This document shows, piece after piece, positions 1 through 11,537 of a stretch of DNA of 64,000 nt. Position 1 is the first letter of the stretch, and every line of letters starts with the position of its first letter. The notes beneath the pieces were generated by a model. The model searched no databases. It had not been told where the DNA came from and saw nothing but the letters and a program-made list of their open reading frames with translations. The stretch lies in NCBI GenBank assembly GCA_033065855.1, contig JAVXUO010001992.1, positions 206,241 through 270,240 of the forward strand, written 5' to 3'. Position numbers and translations under genes: made by a program. The stretch comes from Escallonia rubra (Eukaryota; Streptophyta; Magnoliopsida; Escalloniales; Escalloniaceae).

Positions 1-413
1 TATTTTCTTCTGTTGCCAGCAGTCATTGTTCCTAAACAGAAGAATTGGAACATGCAAGTATCAACAAAACTCATTCTTCTCGCCCTAGTTTGACTTGTCA
101 AACATACTCATTTGATTTGCAATTCCTACTTGAGAACAATTTAATGCTTAGATGTTAAAAATTAAATCCTAGGAACTCAAAAACATAGTGATGACCATAA
201 TCATGAAATCTAGGGAGTGCGTAACAAACGAAAACAAAGCTTTTGTATTTTCCTAGCACCCAGAATAACTAATAAAATTGAACACAAAAGACAACTAGGG
301 TAGAAACAGAAAACATGCTAAAATCTGAAAAACAACATCCGAGAGACACTTTAAGAAAAGGAGGAAAAAATGGTATTAATGCGAGTTTTACGAGGGCAGG
401 ACGGGGAAATTAC
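1..413 (-). other. LSG1: LSG1 intron 1 (partial)
   Basis: This stretch follows the first LSG1 coding exon on the minus strand and runs off the left edge of the window. The exon frame meets a stop three bases after a GT, so the sequence below 414 is best read as intron starting GTAATTT. I see no second exon of the GTPase here, so the rest of the gene lies outside the window. No repeat or RNA gene stands out. Confidence 0.6.
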
Positions 414-637
414 AGGTCGATGAGGAGGTTGACGGCGGGGTGGTCGGCGGAGAAGAGGCGGTCGGCCTCGTCGGCCTGTTGGATGACGGCGTCGATGTCG
501 TTGACGTGGGTGACGGATTCGAGGACCTTCTTGTGCTGGTTCCGGTAGTCCCGGCCCTTCTCCTTGGACTCCTGGACCATGTAGTTGTGGTGCTTCACCA
601 GGGCTCGCCCTAGCCCCGTCTTTTCGCCCTTCCCCAT
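414..637 (-). CDS. LSG1: Large-subunit GTPase 1 (LSG1-like), first exon only
   Basis: The first exon encodes about 74 residues, starting MGKGEKTGLGRALVKHHN and continuing through a charged helical stretch (YRNQHKKVLESV, then DIDAVIQQADEADRLFS). This matches the N-terminus of plant LSG1, the circularly permuted cytoplasmic GTPase that helps release the export adaptor NMD3 from pre-60S ribosomal subunits (family knowledge). The G motifs lie further downstream and are not in this window. The start is the ATG at 637-635. The exon appears to end at 414, with a GT donor at 413-412 in phase 2, because the open frame stops just beyond it. Base composition is notably GC-rich compared with the flanks, as expected for a conserved plant first exon. 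Only this exon is present, so I cannot tell whether the gene is intact. A processed fragment is possible but less likely given the plausible donor and leader. Confidence 0.8.
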
Positions 638-900
638 TCTATTCTAAGTCCTAACAACGACAACGCCTTCCTCCAACTGAACAAAGCCCTAGTCCCTCTC
701 TTCTCTCTCTCTCCCCACAATTTGCTTCTCTGAGGTGATTCAATGGGCGTGTTGTATGGCTCAACACTTAGTATTGGAGGTGGTGGCTGTCGGGGAAGAA
801 AAGAAAACGAAGTTGGAATTGAATTGGGAGGGGGAAGTGACTCGTCCGAGTTAACCACCCGATTGGGAGTGCATCATTGACGTGGTGGTTGTAACCTGAA
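638..900 (-). promoter_or_regulatory. Probable LSG1 5' leader and proximal promoter
   Basis: Upstream of the LSG1 ATG the minus strand reads as a purine-rich GAGAGA leader followed by an ACTAGGGCTTTG element near 683-694. It resembles the telo-box/GGGCTTT elements common near ribosome-biogenesis genes. No convincing TATA box is present. The assignment rests on position and composition only. Confidence 0.35.
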
Positions 901-2785
901 CCGGACAACCCGCAGACAAGCAGTAATTGGTACAAAATTTTGAATCCCTACGGGTACGGGTACGGTTTTTTAAAAGCCCGCCCAATTCGCAATTTAACCC
1001 GTCCAACTTCTATATAACATAAAATATGCCATAGATGTACAAGACGTGTGTATTTTTTTTTCCTTCAGTCCTAAGCTCTTCTAAATATATGGACTTGGAG
1101 ACCTTTATAAACTTTCTTGTTTCTTACTACAGGAGTCGATTTCTTAAGATTATTTTGAGATACTTGTCTTTTTTTGTTTTCTTTTATTCTGTCTCGAAAC
1201 ATTGTTTTCATGCTCATATTAACTTCATTGTATTTTTATTTATTATACCGATTAGTAAACTTTGATGATAATTTATATGCTTAAAAATATAGTAGACAGA
1301 AGCTCATGATTAATTAGTAGACTTAAATGGTAATTGATATTCGTAAAATTAAGTAAACGAAACTAATTTGTAACCTTAACCACGGATAATTTGTGAACAA
1401 CCCCTCCAGCCCATGCCCACCCAAATTTTTATAGGCTGGGCATGGAGAGATATTATTCAGCCTGTAGGTGAGCTAAGCTAGACATGAACACGAGTTTTTG
1501 AGGGTGCGATGGGCATGGTCTGACCCTTGGGCCCGTCCAGCCCTAAGGTTACACCGGCACACCCAAGTCTATGTCTCAATACACTTGTTATGCCTTTTAA
1601 CATGTTACTTCGCGTATCACATATACTCGTTATCTTTTCACCTATTTTAAATCTTTAGATAAACCAAAAGTGCACCTATTATCATCATCACAACAATTTA
1701 ATCAAGCTCCAAAAATAACACAGTCGTTGCCCACCAATCAAGGCTGCCATCCTCACTTTCAATCACCACCACAAGCCCATCTCTTCTGTGCCTGATCACA
1801 AAAAGCTGCACCCCAACCGCCCGATTCCCAATCTCAACCATTCCTGCCCACTCGTCCATGCCACCCCCAACCCCTATGCAACCCTAACCCTATTCCGAAC
1901 ACTCCGCTTCCGCACCACACAAACCTGAGAGTGAGTTTGTGGTGGATCTGGTGAGGTAATTGTGGATTCTGTTGGTGGATTGATGTGGTGATGAGTTTGT
2001 GTTGGTGAAATCAAGTGACGGTGTTAGGTTTATAAGAGAATGTGAGTCATTTTAACTACAACTTTAACACTATAGACCACGATCTAAGAACAAGGATGAT
2101 TGTAATTTTTCAAAAGAAAGTGTTAAAGAGTGTAACAAAACATAAACTCAGGGGGCGTGAGTGTAACTTTTATAAAGGTGGTAACAAGTGACAAAACCCA
2201 AACCTTCTTCCAAACATTGTTTTGCCAATCATCTAGAACTAACTACCTCCAAACATTGTTTAGCTAATTTTTCCTTGAACATATTTTGTGGTCCGGAAAC
2301 AATGGTCCCAATCATCTAGAACTTTTGGAGATACCATAAAGTAACTCACTACCTCCCTTAGCCCCTCCTCGTATCACATCAGCTCTCATTAATTCAACAA
2401 TTCCAGATGGTCAGGACCAATGGTCCGAGGCCATGCAATATTTACTCCTCCTTAGTCATTTAGTAGTAAAACAATTACGTTGACTATGTGAGAATTTTCA
2501 TTGCGTCAGATAGTTTCATTTTGTAATATAGTTACTGTCATGTTAAAATTCTTAAAAATTCCTTGAGGTGATTTTTAAAGAATAATTTTATTGTAACTCG
2601 GGTTGTAGCCCTCTAGTTACTGCACCATATAGCATAAAATTAATGGTTGCTAAATAAGGTTAGTGATTTTCTTCCAATAACCTTCGGCGAAGAAATCTTA
2701 GTAGCACTTTTTTTTAGTGTCATTTATAATTTCCAGTAACCATATTAGTGGCCATGAATCGTGGGGGGCTGTAGCTTCTTCCTAC
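901..2785. other. Intergenic sequence, no gene recognised
   Basis: This is AT-rich sequence with short GC-rich islands. Around 940-1010 and 1425-1560 there are CGGGTACGGG-like and GGGCATGG-like stretches of the kind seen at degraded hAT-type element ends. A partial duplication containing CCAAACATTGTTT occurs near 2210 and 2250. I see no open frame with recognisable protein similarity. Confidence 0.4.
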
Positions 2786-3078
2786 TGTTGACTTGTTGAT
2801 TTTGATGATTTCAGACTTATCTTATCTAACATTAATCTGACAATATTATTAAAGTTAAAACATTTCAGGCTTTATCTTAATCAAACAAAGACATAATCTT
2901 GACATGGATGACAGAGACTTTGCACGACCTTGACATGGATGATAAAGACTTTGGACTTGTTTGGACTCAAGCTTTGGACTACAGATAAAGATTCAAGATC
3001 TTGAAGTATACCTTTTCTTGATTAGTTTTTTCTTTAAAGCCTTTCTTAAAGGATCTGACAGAAATTCTAGTAAAGAAC

Positions 3079-3450
3079 GAAGCCAAGATTTTTAGTCGAA
3101 GTCAAGTTTTTGAGTCGAAACCAAAACTTTTCAGTCGAAGCTAAGACTTTCAGTCGAAGCTAAGACTTTCAGTCGAAGCTGTGACTTTCAGTCGAAGTCA
3201 AGTGTTTCAGTCAAAGTCAAGTGTTTTAGTCGAAGTCAAGTGTTTTAGTCGAAGTCAAGTTTTTTAGTCGAAGCCAAGACATTTTAGTCGAAGCCAAAAT
3301 GTTTTAGTCGAAGTCAAGTCTTTCAGTCGAAGCCAAATGTTTTAGTCGAAGGCAAGACTTTCAGTCGAAGGCAAGACTTTCAGTCGAAGCCAAGACTTTC
3401 AGTCGAAGCCAAGACATTTTAGTCGAAGCCAAAATGTTTTAGTCGAATCC
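3079..3450 (+). repeat. Tandem GTCGAAG array in the 5' LTR U3
   Basis: About 19 imperfect units of 17-20 bp share the core (C)AGTCGAAGNCAAG separated by ACTTT or TGTTTT spacers. The matching array in the 3' LTR (about 11845-12297) has about 24 units, and the difference of five units explains the 96 bp length difference between the LTRs. Its position just upstream of the TATA box suggests an enhancer-like role, which is inference. Confidence 0.85.
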
Positions 3451-3495
3451 TTCTTGTTTGGTTTTTCTACCTAACGGTCCTCTATTTCCTTCCTG

Positions 3496-3503
3496 TATAA
3501 ATA
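3496..3503 (+). promoter_or_regulatory. LTR TATA box
   Basis: TATAAATA lies directly downstream of the tandem array in the 5' LTR, in the context CTGTATAAATAGGG. The same octamer occurs at 12344-12351 in the 3' LTR. Confidence 0.7.
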
Positions 3504-4046
3504 GGGAATCTGTTAGAGCATTTATTACCTTTTTCTCTCGCGCAAATTTTTACTCTGAAAAACTCTCTCATCTCAAATCTCTTATTCTTATCAATTATCT
3601 TTTGAGTGAGTTTACCTTTGAGAAAGTTCTGTGTAAGCTTCTTGGTTTTGTTCTTGAAAGAATATAAATCTTCCCACCTAAGAAGGCTCAGCTTTAAAAC
3701 GTTCATTGTACTATCTGCTCAAGAAGGAGCCTGTTTATTGTATTCAAATTGTAATCTCTTTTCATTTGTAATCTGTTGGAAACCTTGGAAGGGTTTCAGA
3801 TATTGTACTGAGGTTTGAGCTAGCACCCGAAGCTAGTTGGTTTAGTGAAAGGCTCGAGTAGGTCTCCCTTGTGTGGAGTGCTCGAGGACTGGACGTAGGC
3901 TGGTGGGGCCGAACCAGTATAAATCTCTGTGTTAAACTTGTTACTGTTATATCCGTCTTTACGTTGTAATCTTAATTTTTAAATTCATATTCTAAGTTGT
4001 AAATCACCTATTCACCCCCCTCTAGGTGTATTTAGGGACCTACAAG

Positions 4047-4058
4047 TGGTATCAGAGC
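4047..4058 (+). other. Primer binding site (initiator tRNA-Met)
   Basis: TGGTATCAGAGC begins two bases after the 5' LTR. It is complementary to the 3' end of plant initiator tRNA-Met, the standard Copia minus-strand primer. Confidence 0.9.
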
Positions 4059-4112
4059 CGTGTGCTCTGGTATTCTTCTGTGACTTAATCGTCAAGAGCT
4101 AAAGATCGTGTT

Positions 4113-5759
4113 ATGGAAGAAGGATCAGCAACCACCAGGCCACCCTTGTTGAAAAATGACAACTACAGCTACTGGAAAAATCGCATGAGGAATTTTCTGA
4201 GGCAGGATACTCACGTATGGTATGTTGTTGAAAATGGTCCTATAATTCCTATGAAGGATGGACCGGATGGAACCAAGATTTCGAAAGGAATTCTTGAAAT
4301 GGATAATCATGAGGCACAACTTTTCTCCATGGATGATAAAGCTAAGAACATTATCAGCTGTGGCCTCGACATAAATGAGTATAATCGAGTCTCAGCATGT
4401 GAGACAGCTAGAGAAATGTGGAGATTGTTGGAGGTTACTCATGAAGGAACAAATCAAGTGAAAGAGACCAAAATCAACATGTTGGTCCAGCAGTACGAGG
4501 CCTTCAAGATGAAGGAGCACGAGTCCATAAATGAGATGTACTCCAGATTCACTCTCATCATCAATGGGCTGAGACTTTTGGGTAAAACTTACCCAGAAAA
4601 TGAAGTGGTCCGAAAAGTTCTCAGATCTCTCCCAAAAAGATGGGAAGCAAAACTCACAGCCATTCAAGAGGCGAAGGACTTGAATGTGCTGAAGCTTGAA
4701 GAATTGGTGGGTTCTTTAATGACTCATGAAATTATAATAAAAATTCATGACGAAGAAGAAACCACCTCCAAGAAGAAGAACTTAGCTCTTAAAGGTGAGA
4801 CCTCTCATGAGCCAACGGAAAGCAGCGACGATTCTGATCCTGAAATTGCTCTCATCACTCGGAAGTTCAAGAAGTTTCTCGCAAACAAGAGAGATGGGAT
4901 GTTCAGGAGAAATCCAACAAACCAATCACCTCAAAGAAATAACAGTGATTGGAACGTAAGGGAAAATCCTGACGCCTGCTACGAATGTGGCAGAACTGGG
5001 CATATAAAGAAATACTGTCCACAACTCAGGAACAAGACCGCCAACAGCAACAGTCGAGACTTCAAGGAGAAGAAGTTCAAATCCAGAAAAGCACTGCTGA
5101 CTTGGGATGACTCTGATGAAAGCGATAAGGAAGGAAGCGAGGATGAGGACGTAGCTCAACTCTGCTTCATGGCAAACGATGATGATCCCAAGATAACCCC
5201 TGAAAAACATTTTAACGAACTTAAGTCAGCTTTTCTCGAACTCAGTAAAAACTATGAAAAGTTGAAAATTAAAAATGCAGATCTAAAAAATAAGGCTTTT
5301 TCTTTGATAAGTACTGTTGAAGAGTTGGAAGGTGAAAAGGAAGAGTTGCAAGAAAAAATTGAATTTTATATTTCTGAAAATATTTCTTTAGAAAATAATC
5401 TAAATGCTTTTAAGAAAGAAAATTTTCTTGAGCCTTCTGAAATCCAATTTCTCAAAGAGGTCAAAGTTCCAGTTGAAAATGAATCTTTAAAATCTCAATT
5501 AGAGGATATGACTACACAAAAAATAAATTTAGAAAAGGAGATTGAAGATCTTAATTTTACTCTTTCAAAATTTACCCAAGGAAGAGAGAATTTGGATATT
5601 CTTTTGGGAAAACAAAGATGTGTCTTTGAGAAAAGTGGAATTGGTTATGATCCTTCAAAGAAGCAAAAGGATTACAAACATTTCTTTAACAAAAGTTTGG
5701 TTTCCTGCTCACCATTCACTCTCTGTACGGTATGTAACAAAAAGGGACATTTAGTTTAA
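4113..5759 (+). CDS. Copia gag (capsid/nucleocapsid) polyprotein
   Basis: This 548-residue open frame starts at the first ATG after the primer site. Residues about 10-30 (LLKNDNYSYWKNRMRNFL) form the DUF4219-like start typical of Copia gag. A UBN2-type capsid region follows to about residue 210, including the MYSRF and LRSLPKRW segments. A CCHC zinc knuckle (CYECGRTGHIKKYC) lies near residues 289-302, and an acidic, then coiled-coil C-terminal extension occupies about 360-490. The frame stops inside what should be a second zinc knuckle: CTVCNKKGHLV is followed by TAA and then NC, so the last cysteine is lost. Gag should assemble particles and package element RNA. In intact relatives gag continues in frame into pol, so the stop at 5757 is most likely a mutation. 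The rest of gag is free of lesions. Confidence 0.88.
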   Translation: MEEGSATTRPPLLKNDNYSYWKNRMRNFLRQDTHVWYVVENGPIIPMKDGPDGTKISKGILEMDNHEAQLFSMDDKAKNIISCGLDINEYNRVSACETAREMWRLLEVTHEGTNQVKETKINMLVQQYEAFKMKEHESINEMYSRFTLIINGLRLLGKTYPENEVVRKVLRSLPKRWEAKLTAIQEAKDLNVLKLEELVGSLMTHEIIIKIHDEEETTSKKKNLALKGETSHEPTESSDDSDPEIALITRKFKKFLANKRDGMFRRNPTNQSPQRNNSDWNVRENPDACYECGRTGHIKKYCPQLRNKTANSNSRDFKEKKFKSRKALLTWDDSDESDKEGSEDEDVAQLCFMANDDDPKITPEKHFNELKSAFLELSKNYEKLKIKNADLKNKAFSLISTVEELEGEKEELQEKIEFYISENISLENNLNAFKKENFLEPSEIQFLKEVKVPVENESLKSQLEDMTTQKINLEKEIEDLNFTLSKFTQGRENLDILLGKQRCVFEKSGIGYDPSKKQKDYKHFFNKSLVSCSPFTLCTVCNKKGHLV

Positions 5760-8700
5760 AATTGTCCTCTTAATCTTATTAAAATCAGTCTTCTTTTTCT
5801 TTTACTAAGAATAAAATGAAACATGTATGGGTGCCAAAATCTTTTTTATCTAATCTTCCAGGACCCAAGAAAGTGTGGGTACCTAAAGGAACGAAACCAG
5901 AATCTGTTGTAGGTATGCTTGAAAGCAAGGGTAGACTGCAACAAATGGATTCTCGACAGCGGTTGTTCAAGACATATGACATGTGATCGTTCTTTTTTCT
6001 CGCACATCACTCCGAAAAATGGCGGGCTTGTTACCTTTGGAGACAACTCAAATGATAAGATCATCGGTAAAGGTAAAATTGGCACCGGTTCTATTTCTAT
6101 CGACAACGTATCCTTAGTTGACGGTTTAAAATTTAATTTGATAAGTATCAGTTAACTAATCGATAGTGGACACAAAGTTCAGTTTGAAGGCGAAAAATGT
6201 CTTATCAGTCATGCCTCAGATGGGAGTACGCTGATCGGTAAGAGAGATGGTAATATCTATACTCTATCTTTTGATGCATCTGACTACTCTCGTGAAGTAT
6301 GTCTTTCTGTTCAGCATAATGATATTTGGTTGTGGCATCGTAGATTAGGTCATGTCCACATGGATCTAATCAAGAAACTTCTCTCGAAAGATATTGTCAG
6401 AGGCTTACCAAATTTGAGGTTTATCAAGGATAAAATATGTGATGCCTGTCAATATGGTAAACAGTCAAAAACTTCTTTTCAAGCCAAAAATGTTGTTTCC
6501 ACCTCTCGCCCTCTTTAACTCCTTCATTTAGATCTTTTTGGCCCTACTAGAAATGCTAGCCTAGGTGGAAAATTTTATGCCTTCGTCATTGTTGACGATT
6601 TTTCAAGATACACCTGGGTTCTTTTTCTAACTCGTAAAGATGAAGCGTTAGAAAAAAATTTCAGTCTTGTTAAGCAGCTTCAAAATGAGAAGGAGTTGAA
6701 GCTTGTCAAAATTCGAAGTGATCATGGCAGTGAATTTGAAAAAAGATTTTATCCCTTTTTGTATTCAAAATGGCATTTCACATGAGTTTTTTGCTCCTCG
6801 GACACCCCAACAAAATGGAGTTGTTGAGAGAAAGAATCGTACTCTTCAAGAAATGGCCAGAACCATGCTTCAAGAAAACTCTCTGCCAAAATATTTTTGG
6901 GCAGAAGCCGTCAGCACTTCCTGTTACGTGTTGAACAGAGTACTCATCAGACCAATTCTTGATAAAACTCCCTACGAACTGTTCTCAAATCGAAAATCAA
7001 AAATCGATTATTTCAAGATTTTCGGTTGCAAATGCTTTATTTTGAACAATCGTGAGAATTTAGGAAAGTTCGATGCGAAATCTGACGAGGGAATATTTCT
7101 TGGTTACTCATTAAAAAGTAGAGCATATAAAATTTATAACCGTAAGTCTATGACCATTGAAGAATCTATGCATGTAGTATTTGAAGAATCTAATGTTGAA
7201 AAATCAAGTAAGATTGCAGGTGATGACGATGAAGAACTCTCCATGGATTTGAACAACAAACTTAACGTCTCCTCAACTGAGGGGGAGTGTTCAACTTCTT
7301 CTCACAACAATAACGATGAGACTCTGCCACTTCTAAAAAGTTGGAGATACTCTTCTAGTCATCCATTAGAACAAGTTATAGGCAATGTGGAACGCGGAGT
7401 TACAACTCGGTCTACGGTAAATCTCTTCTGTGCGGATTTTGCTTTTCTTTCTCAAATAGAGCTTAAAAACATTTCAGAGGCTCTAAATGATTCTGAGTGG
7501 ATTCTTGCCATGCAAGATGAATTGAATCAATTTGAGCGAAGCGACGTTTGTACACTAGTTCCGGCTCCTGTTCAACAAAAGGTCATTGGAACAAAGTGGA
7601 TTTTTCGAAACAAACTTGATGAAGATGGCCATATTGTTCGTAACAAAGCTAGACAAGTTGCTCAAGGATACAATCAAGTCGAAGGGGTTGATTTTGATGA
7701 AACATTTGCCTCTGTTGCACGACTTGAAGCTATCCGAATTCTTTTGGCATTTTCATGTCATTTGAACTTCAAACTTTTTCAAATGGACGTGAAAAGTGCT
7801 TTCTTGAATGGGGTAATACAGGAGGAAGTTTTTGTTAAACAACCTCCCGGTTTTGAAAATGAAAAATACCCCAATCATGTCTTTAAACTGAAAAAGGCTT
7901 TGTACGGTCTTAAACAAGCTCCTCGAGCTTGGTACGATCGTCTCAGCAGCTTCCTCATTGATCATGGATTCTCTCGTGGCAAAGTCGATACTACTCTCTT
8001 TACAAAAACTCGTAGTTCCCATATTTTAATAGTTCAAATATATGTTGATGACATTATTTTTGGTGCCACTAACAATGATCTATGTCAAGAATTTGCTGAG
8101 AATATGCGCAGGGAATTTGAGATGAGCATGATGGGTGAACTTACTTTTTTTCTTGGACTTCAAATCAAGCAGTCCAAAGAAGGAATTTTTATCAATCAGT
8201 CTAAGTACACTCGGGAACTTTTGAAAAGGTTTGGCTTGGAAAATGCTAAACCTAGAGGTACCCCTATTTCTCCCAGCGTCAATCTTATCAAAGATGAAAA
8301 TGGTAAAGATGTAGATAGTAAACTTTTTCGTGGTATGATTGGCAGTTTACTTTATCTTACTGCATCTAGACCTGACATCATGTTTAGTGTTTGCATCTAT
8401 GCCCGTTTTCAAGCCTGCCCCAAAGAATCTCATTTATCTGCAGTTAAACGTATTTTTAAATATCTCTCTGGCACTCTAAACTTAGGTTTCTGGTATCCTC
8501 GTAATTCTTCAATAGATCTGGTCAGTTTTTCTGATTCTGATTATGCGGGATGTCTTGTTGATCATAAGAGTACTAGTGGCACCTGTCAGTTTCTCGGAGG
8601 TGCTTTAGTTTCATGGCACAGTAAGAAACAGACATCTGTGGCTCTATCCACTGCTGAAGCGGAATATGTTGCAGCTGGAAGCTGTTGTGCCCAAGTTTTA

Positions 8701-8985
8701 TGGATGCGTCAAACTTTACAAGATTTTGGTGTCTCTTTAGAGCTTATTCCTATTATGTGCGACAGTAGCAGTGCTATAGATATTAGTAAAAATCATGTCC
8801 AACACTCACGCACTAAGCACATAGATATTCGTCATCACTTTCTCCACGACAATGTTCAAAAGGGGTTAATTGAACTTAAGAAAGTTGGCTCTGAAGATCA
8901 GCTCGCCGATATCTTTACAAAACCTTTAGCTGAATCATCTTTCTGTTCTCTTCGTCGTCGTTTGGGAATGTGCGATCTTAGTTAG
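5760..8985 (+). pseudogene. Copia pol (protease-integrase-RT-RNase H), broken
   Basis: Downstream of gag the same element encodes, in order: a protease segment (KWILDSGCSRHMTCD, around 5944-5990), the GAG-pre-integrase motif (WHRRLGH, from about 6330), the integrase core (VDDFSRYTW, SDHGSEFE, APRTPQQNGVVERKNRT), reverse transcriptase (FQMDVKSAFLNG near 7782 and YVDDIIFG at 8041-8064), and RNase H (SWHSKKQTSVALSTAEAEY near 8610). The 5' half is broken: the TAA at 5757, frame changes between about 5810 and 5940, a TAA at 6153, a TAA at 6516, and a frameshift in the A-run near 6746. The remainder, from about 6755 to the stop at 8983-8985, is a single open frame covering the integrase C-terminus through RNase H. 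All lesions sit within about 1 kb. The protein cannot be made as one polyprotein from this copy. Confidence 0.9.
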
Positions 8986-9011
8986 TTTTTGCTCTGTTAA
9001 AATTTTAGTTG

Positions 9012-9165
9012 TCTAAAAGTCCTCTTTCAGTCGACTAAAAGTCAACTTTCAGTCGACTAACTTTCAGTCGACTAAAAGTCCACTTTCAGTCGACTCAAAC
9101 CCTTTCAGTCGACTAAAAGTCCACTTTCAGTCGACTGAAACATGACTTTCAGTCGACTAAAACTT
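9012..9165 (+). repeat. TTTCAGTCGACTAAAAGTC tandem units between pol and ORF2
   Basis: After the pol stop there are about seven imperfect units of 20-24 bp with core CTTTCAGTCGACT. The TTTCAGTCGA core is the same as in the LTR arrays, so the element carries related short repeats in U3 and in its pol-ORF2 spacer. It could be a second promoter or enhancer for ORF2, which is inference. Confidence 0.75.
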
Positions 9166-9293
9166 CTCTGCCTATTTATATGCCACCTTTTTCACTTTCA
9201 CTTTTTATTGTTTCCCTTTTTCACTGTGTCTTTCATTTCCACTTTTGTTTCTCTTCTTCTCTCTCTTGTCCACCTGTCACTGCAAGGACCCAC

Positions 9294-11327
9294 ATGGCCT
9301 CCAACCCACGACCTCTAAGTCGTCGTCGTCTTATTATTCAATCTGACGACGAAATCGATGGGTCTCCGTCCACTACCGATGCTGCGCCTGCCGCTGTGGC
9401 TGCTCCACCGCCGACCACCCGTCCTCGCACCCGTCAAACATCCACCGCTGCTTCGCGACGTTCGTCCTCTGCAACTGTCCATCCGTCATCAGCACCGTCC
9501 ACTTCAGGTACTGTAGTTCCTCCTCTTCCTCCACATGCTGCCTCTTCTTCGTCTGCCTCTCCACCAACTTGCCCACCCCATACCTGCCCATACACTTCCT
9601 CTTCCGATATCCTTCACATTCCCCATTTCTTTCCAACTCCCGACGACCAACTTACATATTATACACATTTCGTCAATCGGGAAGTCATCCCCGATCGCCC
9701 AAGTGATGTCAATCTCATGACTCAACTTGGTGTTACCGCTTTGTTTGAGAGAATGGGCTGTCTCTCCATTCTCTCTCCACCCTCCACTTATTATCCTGTT
9801 CTTGTGCGTATGTTCTACTTAAATTTGCACTTTAATGCTCAACCCCCTACTTTTCTGACCTCGTATGTGAATGGGGTCCACATTCGTCTTGATGCCACCA
9901 CGTTGGCCCATATTTTCGATTTTGTAAATTAATCTTCTACTTTTGTTTTCACTGCGAACACTTAGTGTACCACCAGTTCCTTTACTCCACTCCAACAGAC
10001 CCAAACATTCTTAGGGGACCCGTCTATCACTCATCCCCGTAAACCCAATTTAGGTGACATGTCCCCTCTTTATCGCGTTCTCCACCTTATTCTCTGTTAC
10101 AATCTCTCGGCCCGTTCTGGCTCCTATGCTACCTTTTCCTATTTAGACATCATTCTTCTCACCCATTTCATTCGGGGTTCCCCGTTAAACATTGCCGACA
10201 TTATCATGCTCGTCATGAATGCCCGTAAAAACAAATCTTCTGCTAACCTTCCTTTCGGCCTTATGTTAACTCGAGTCTTTGAACATTTTCATGTTCCCTT
10301 GCCTACTTCTAACTCGAAACGTATCCCTCTTCCGAGTCATCATGTGCTCGATGAAACTTCTCTTCGTCGAGCCGGCTTCGCCATCCGCTCCGATCTCACC
10401 TCCAACACTATTCTTCTTGAACGCCCTTCCCAGTCTGTCCTACCTTCCAATCCTGTTCCCTCGCCTGCTCCTGAAATTCCCTCCGCCCCCCCTTCTGCTT
10501 CCATCCCACCTTTTTCACCACCTCCACCTCCTTCTCCTCAGTTTATACCCCCTGCTCCTACTGACCCTTCCACCTCAGTTCCTCATTTTCCCACCCCTCC
10601 TCACCCTGCTGATCCCTTCTTCACTAGTCCACTAAACGACTTCTCAAATTTCAATTTTGATGAATTTCTCTCTTCTGATCACCCCGACCTCTCTGACACT
10701 CTTTCTCGAATCTCTACCTCGATTCAGCTCATTCTTGAATCCCAAACCACCCTTCCTGCTTCCATGGCCAATAACCACACTATTCTTCTTCAAGAGCTTG
10801 CTGCTCTTCAGCAGTCGGTTCAACATTCTTCCGCCCAGCTACTTTCAAACCAAATAGATTTTCACAACCTCCTCAATGACCTTACTGCTAACCTCACCTC
10901 TCTCCCTCTAAATCAAACCCCCATTCTTGAAAGTCTGACACGGATGCAGCATGACCTTCACCGCCAGCAAGAGGCTGCCCTTCAGGATCATCGTCGTCAG
11001 GCTTATCTCACGACGAGCATTCTGACCGAACAGAACCGCTATTTGGCTCATCAGACTTTCGATCAGGCTCATGGTTTTCGGGTGACTCGTCCAGATGTCT
11101 TTCCTTCTCGACATACTGGCAACGACGGGGAAGAATGGTTCTTCAACCCGCATCTTCCTTACAATCCTCCGCCGCCGCGCTCTCCTCGCGTCGTTAAAGT
11201 AGTTGAAGTTCCCACAACAGATCCGCCGTCTGCTGCTACCTCTTCTGCCCATGGTACTCGTCGGTCTGCTCCGCCGCCCGCTGATCCCTCATCCTCTGCA
11301 CAAGCTTCTCGCCGCCGTCGACCTTAG
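9294..11327 (+). pseudogene. Extra retrotransposon ORF after pol (env-position), two stops
   Basis: One reading frame runs from the ATG at 9294 (MASNPRPLSRRR; an upstream ATG at 9180 is in frame with a hydrophobic leader) to the stop at 11325-11327, interrupted by in-frame stops at 9930-9932 and about 9963-9965. The N-terminal part is Ser/Pro/Thr-rich. A conserved block follows at about 9735-9920 (LFERMGCLSILSPPSTYYP, LVRMFYLNL, VNGVHIRLDATTLAHIF), which resembles the putative plant transposon protein domain found beside many plant LTR elements. After the stops come a further helical part, a long proline-rich segment (about 10440-10620), and a Gln-rich probable coiled coil (about 10920-11080). 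Sireviruses carry an env-like ORF at this place with proline-rich and coiled-coil parts, but I see no clear transmembrane anchor, so calling it an envelope would be unsupported. Confidence 0.7.
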
Positions 11328-11523
11328 TTTTTATTTATTCATTCTTTGTTACCCTGAATGCCCCCACTTTTTGCTTTGACAAAGGGGGATAACATGTATT
11401 AATCTGTCATTCTTATGCATCTGTATTAAATCTTCTGATTATTTAAATATGCTCTTTCTATTGTTCTCTTATGTGAATGTTAACTGATTAAAGGGGAGTA
11501 TGTCTTTTAATATTGTCATCATC

Positions 11524-11537
11524 AAAAAGGGGGAGAT
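11524..11537 (+). other. Polypurine tract
   Basis: AAAAAGGGGGAGAT directly precedes the 3' LTR. It is the expected plus-strand primer site. Confidence 0.88.

Larger units (their letters stand above)
2786..4044 (+). repeat. 5' LTR of the Sirevirus-type element
   Basis: The LTR is 1259 bp, bounded by TG and CA. U3 carries about 19 short tandem units with core AGTCGAAG. A TATA box lies at 3496-3503 and transcription should start about 30 bp downstream. The 3' part from 3437 is almost identical to 12285-12892. Confidence 0.93.

Noticed and set aside
315..548. Plus-strand frame over the first LSG1 exon
   Set aside because: Shadow of the conserved minus-strand exon.
3458..3667. 69-residue frame repeated in both LTRs (also 12306-12515)
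   Set aside because: Duplicated only because LTRs are duplicated; it begins upstream of the TATA box and has no known counterpart.
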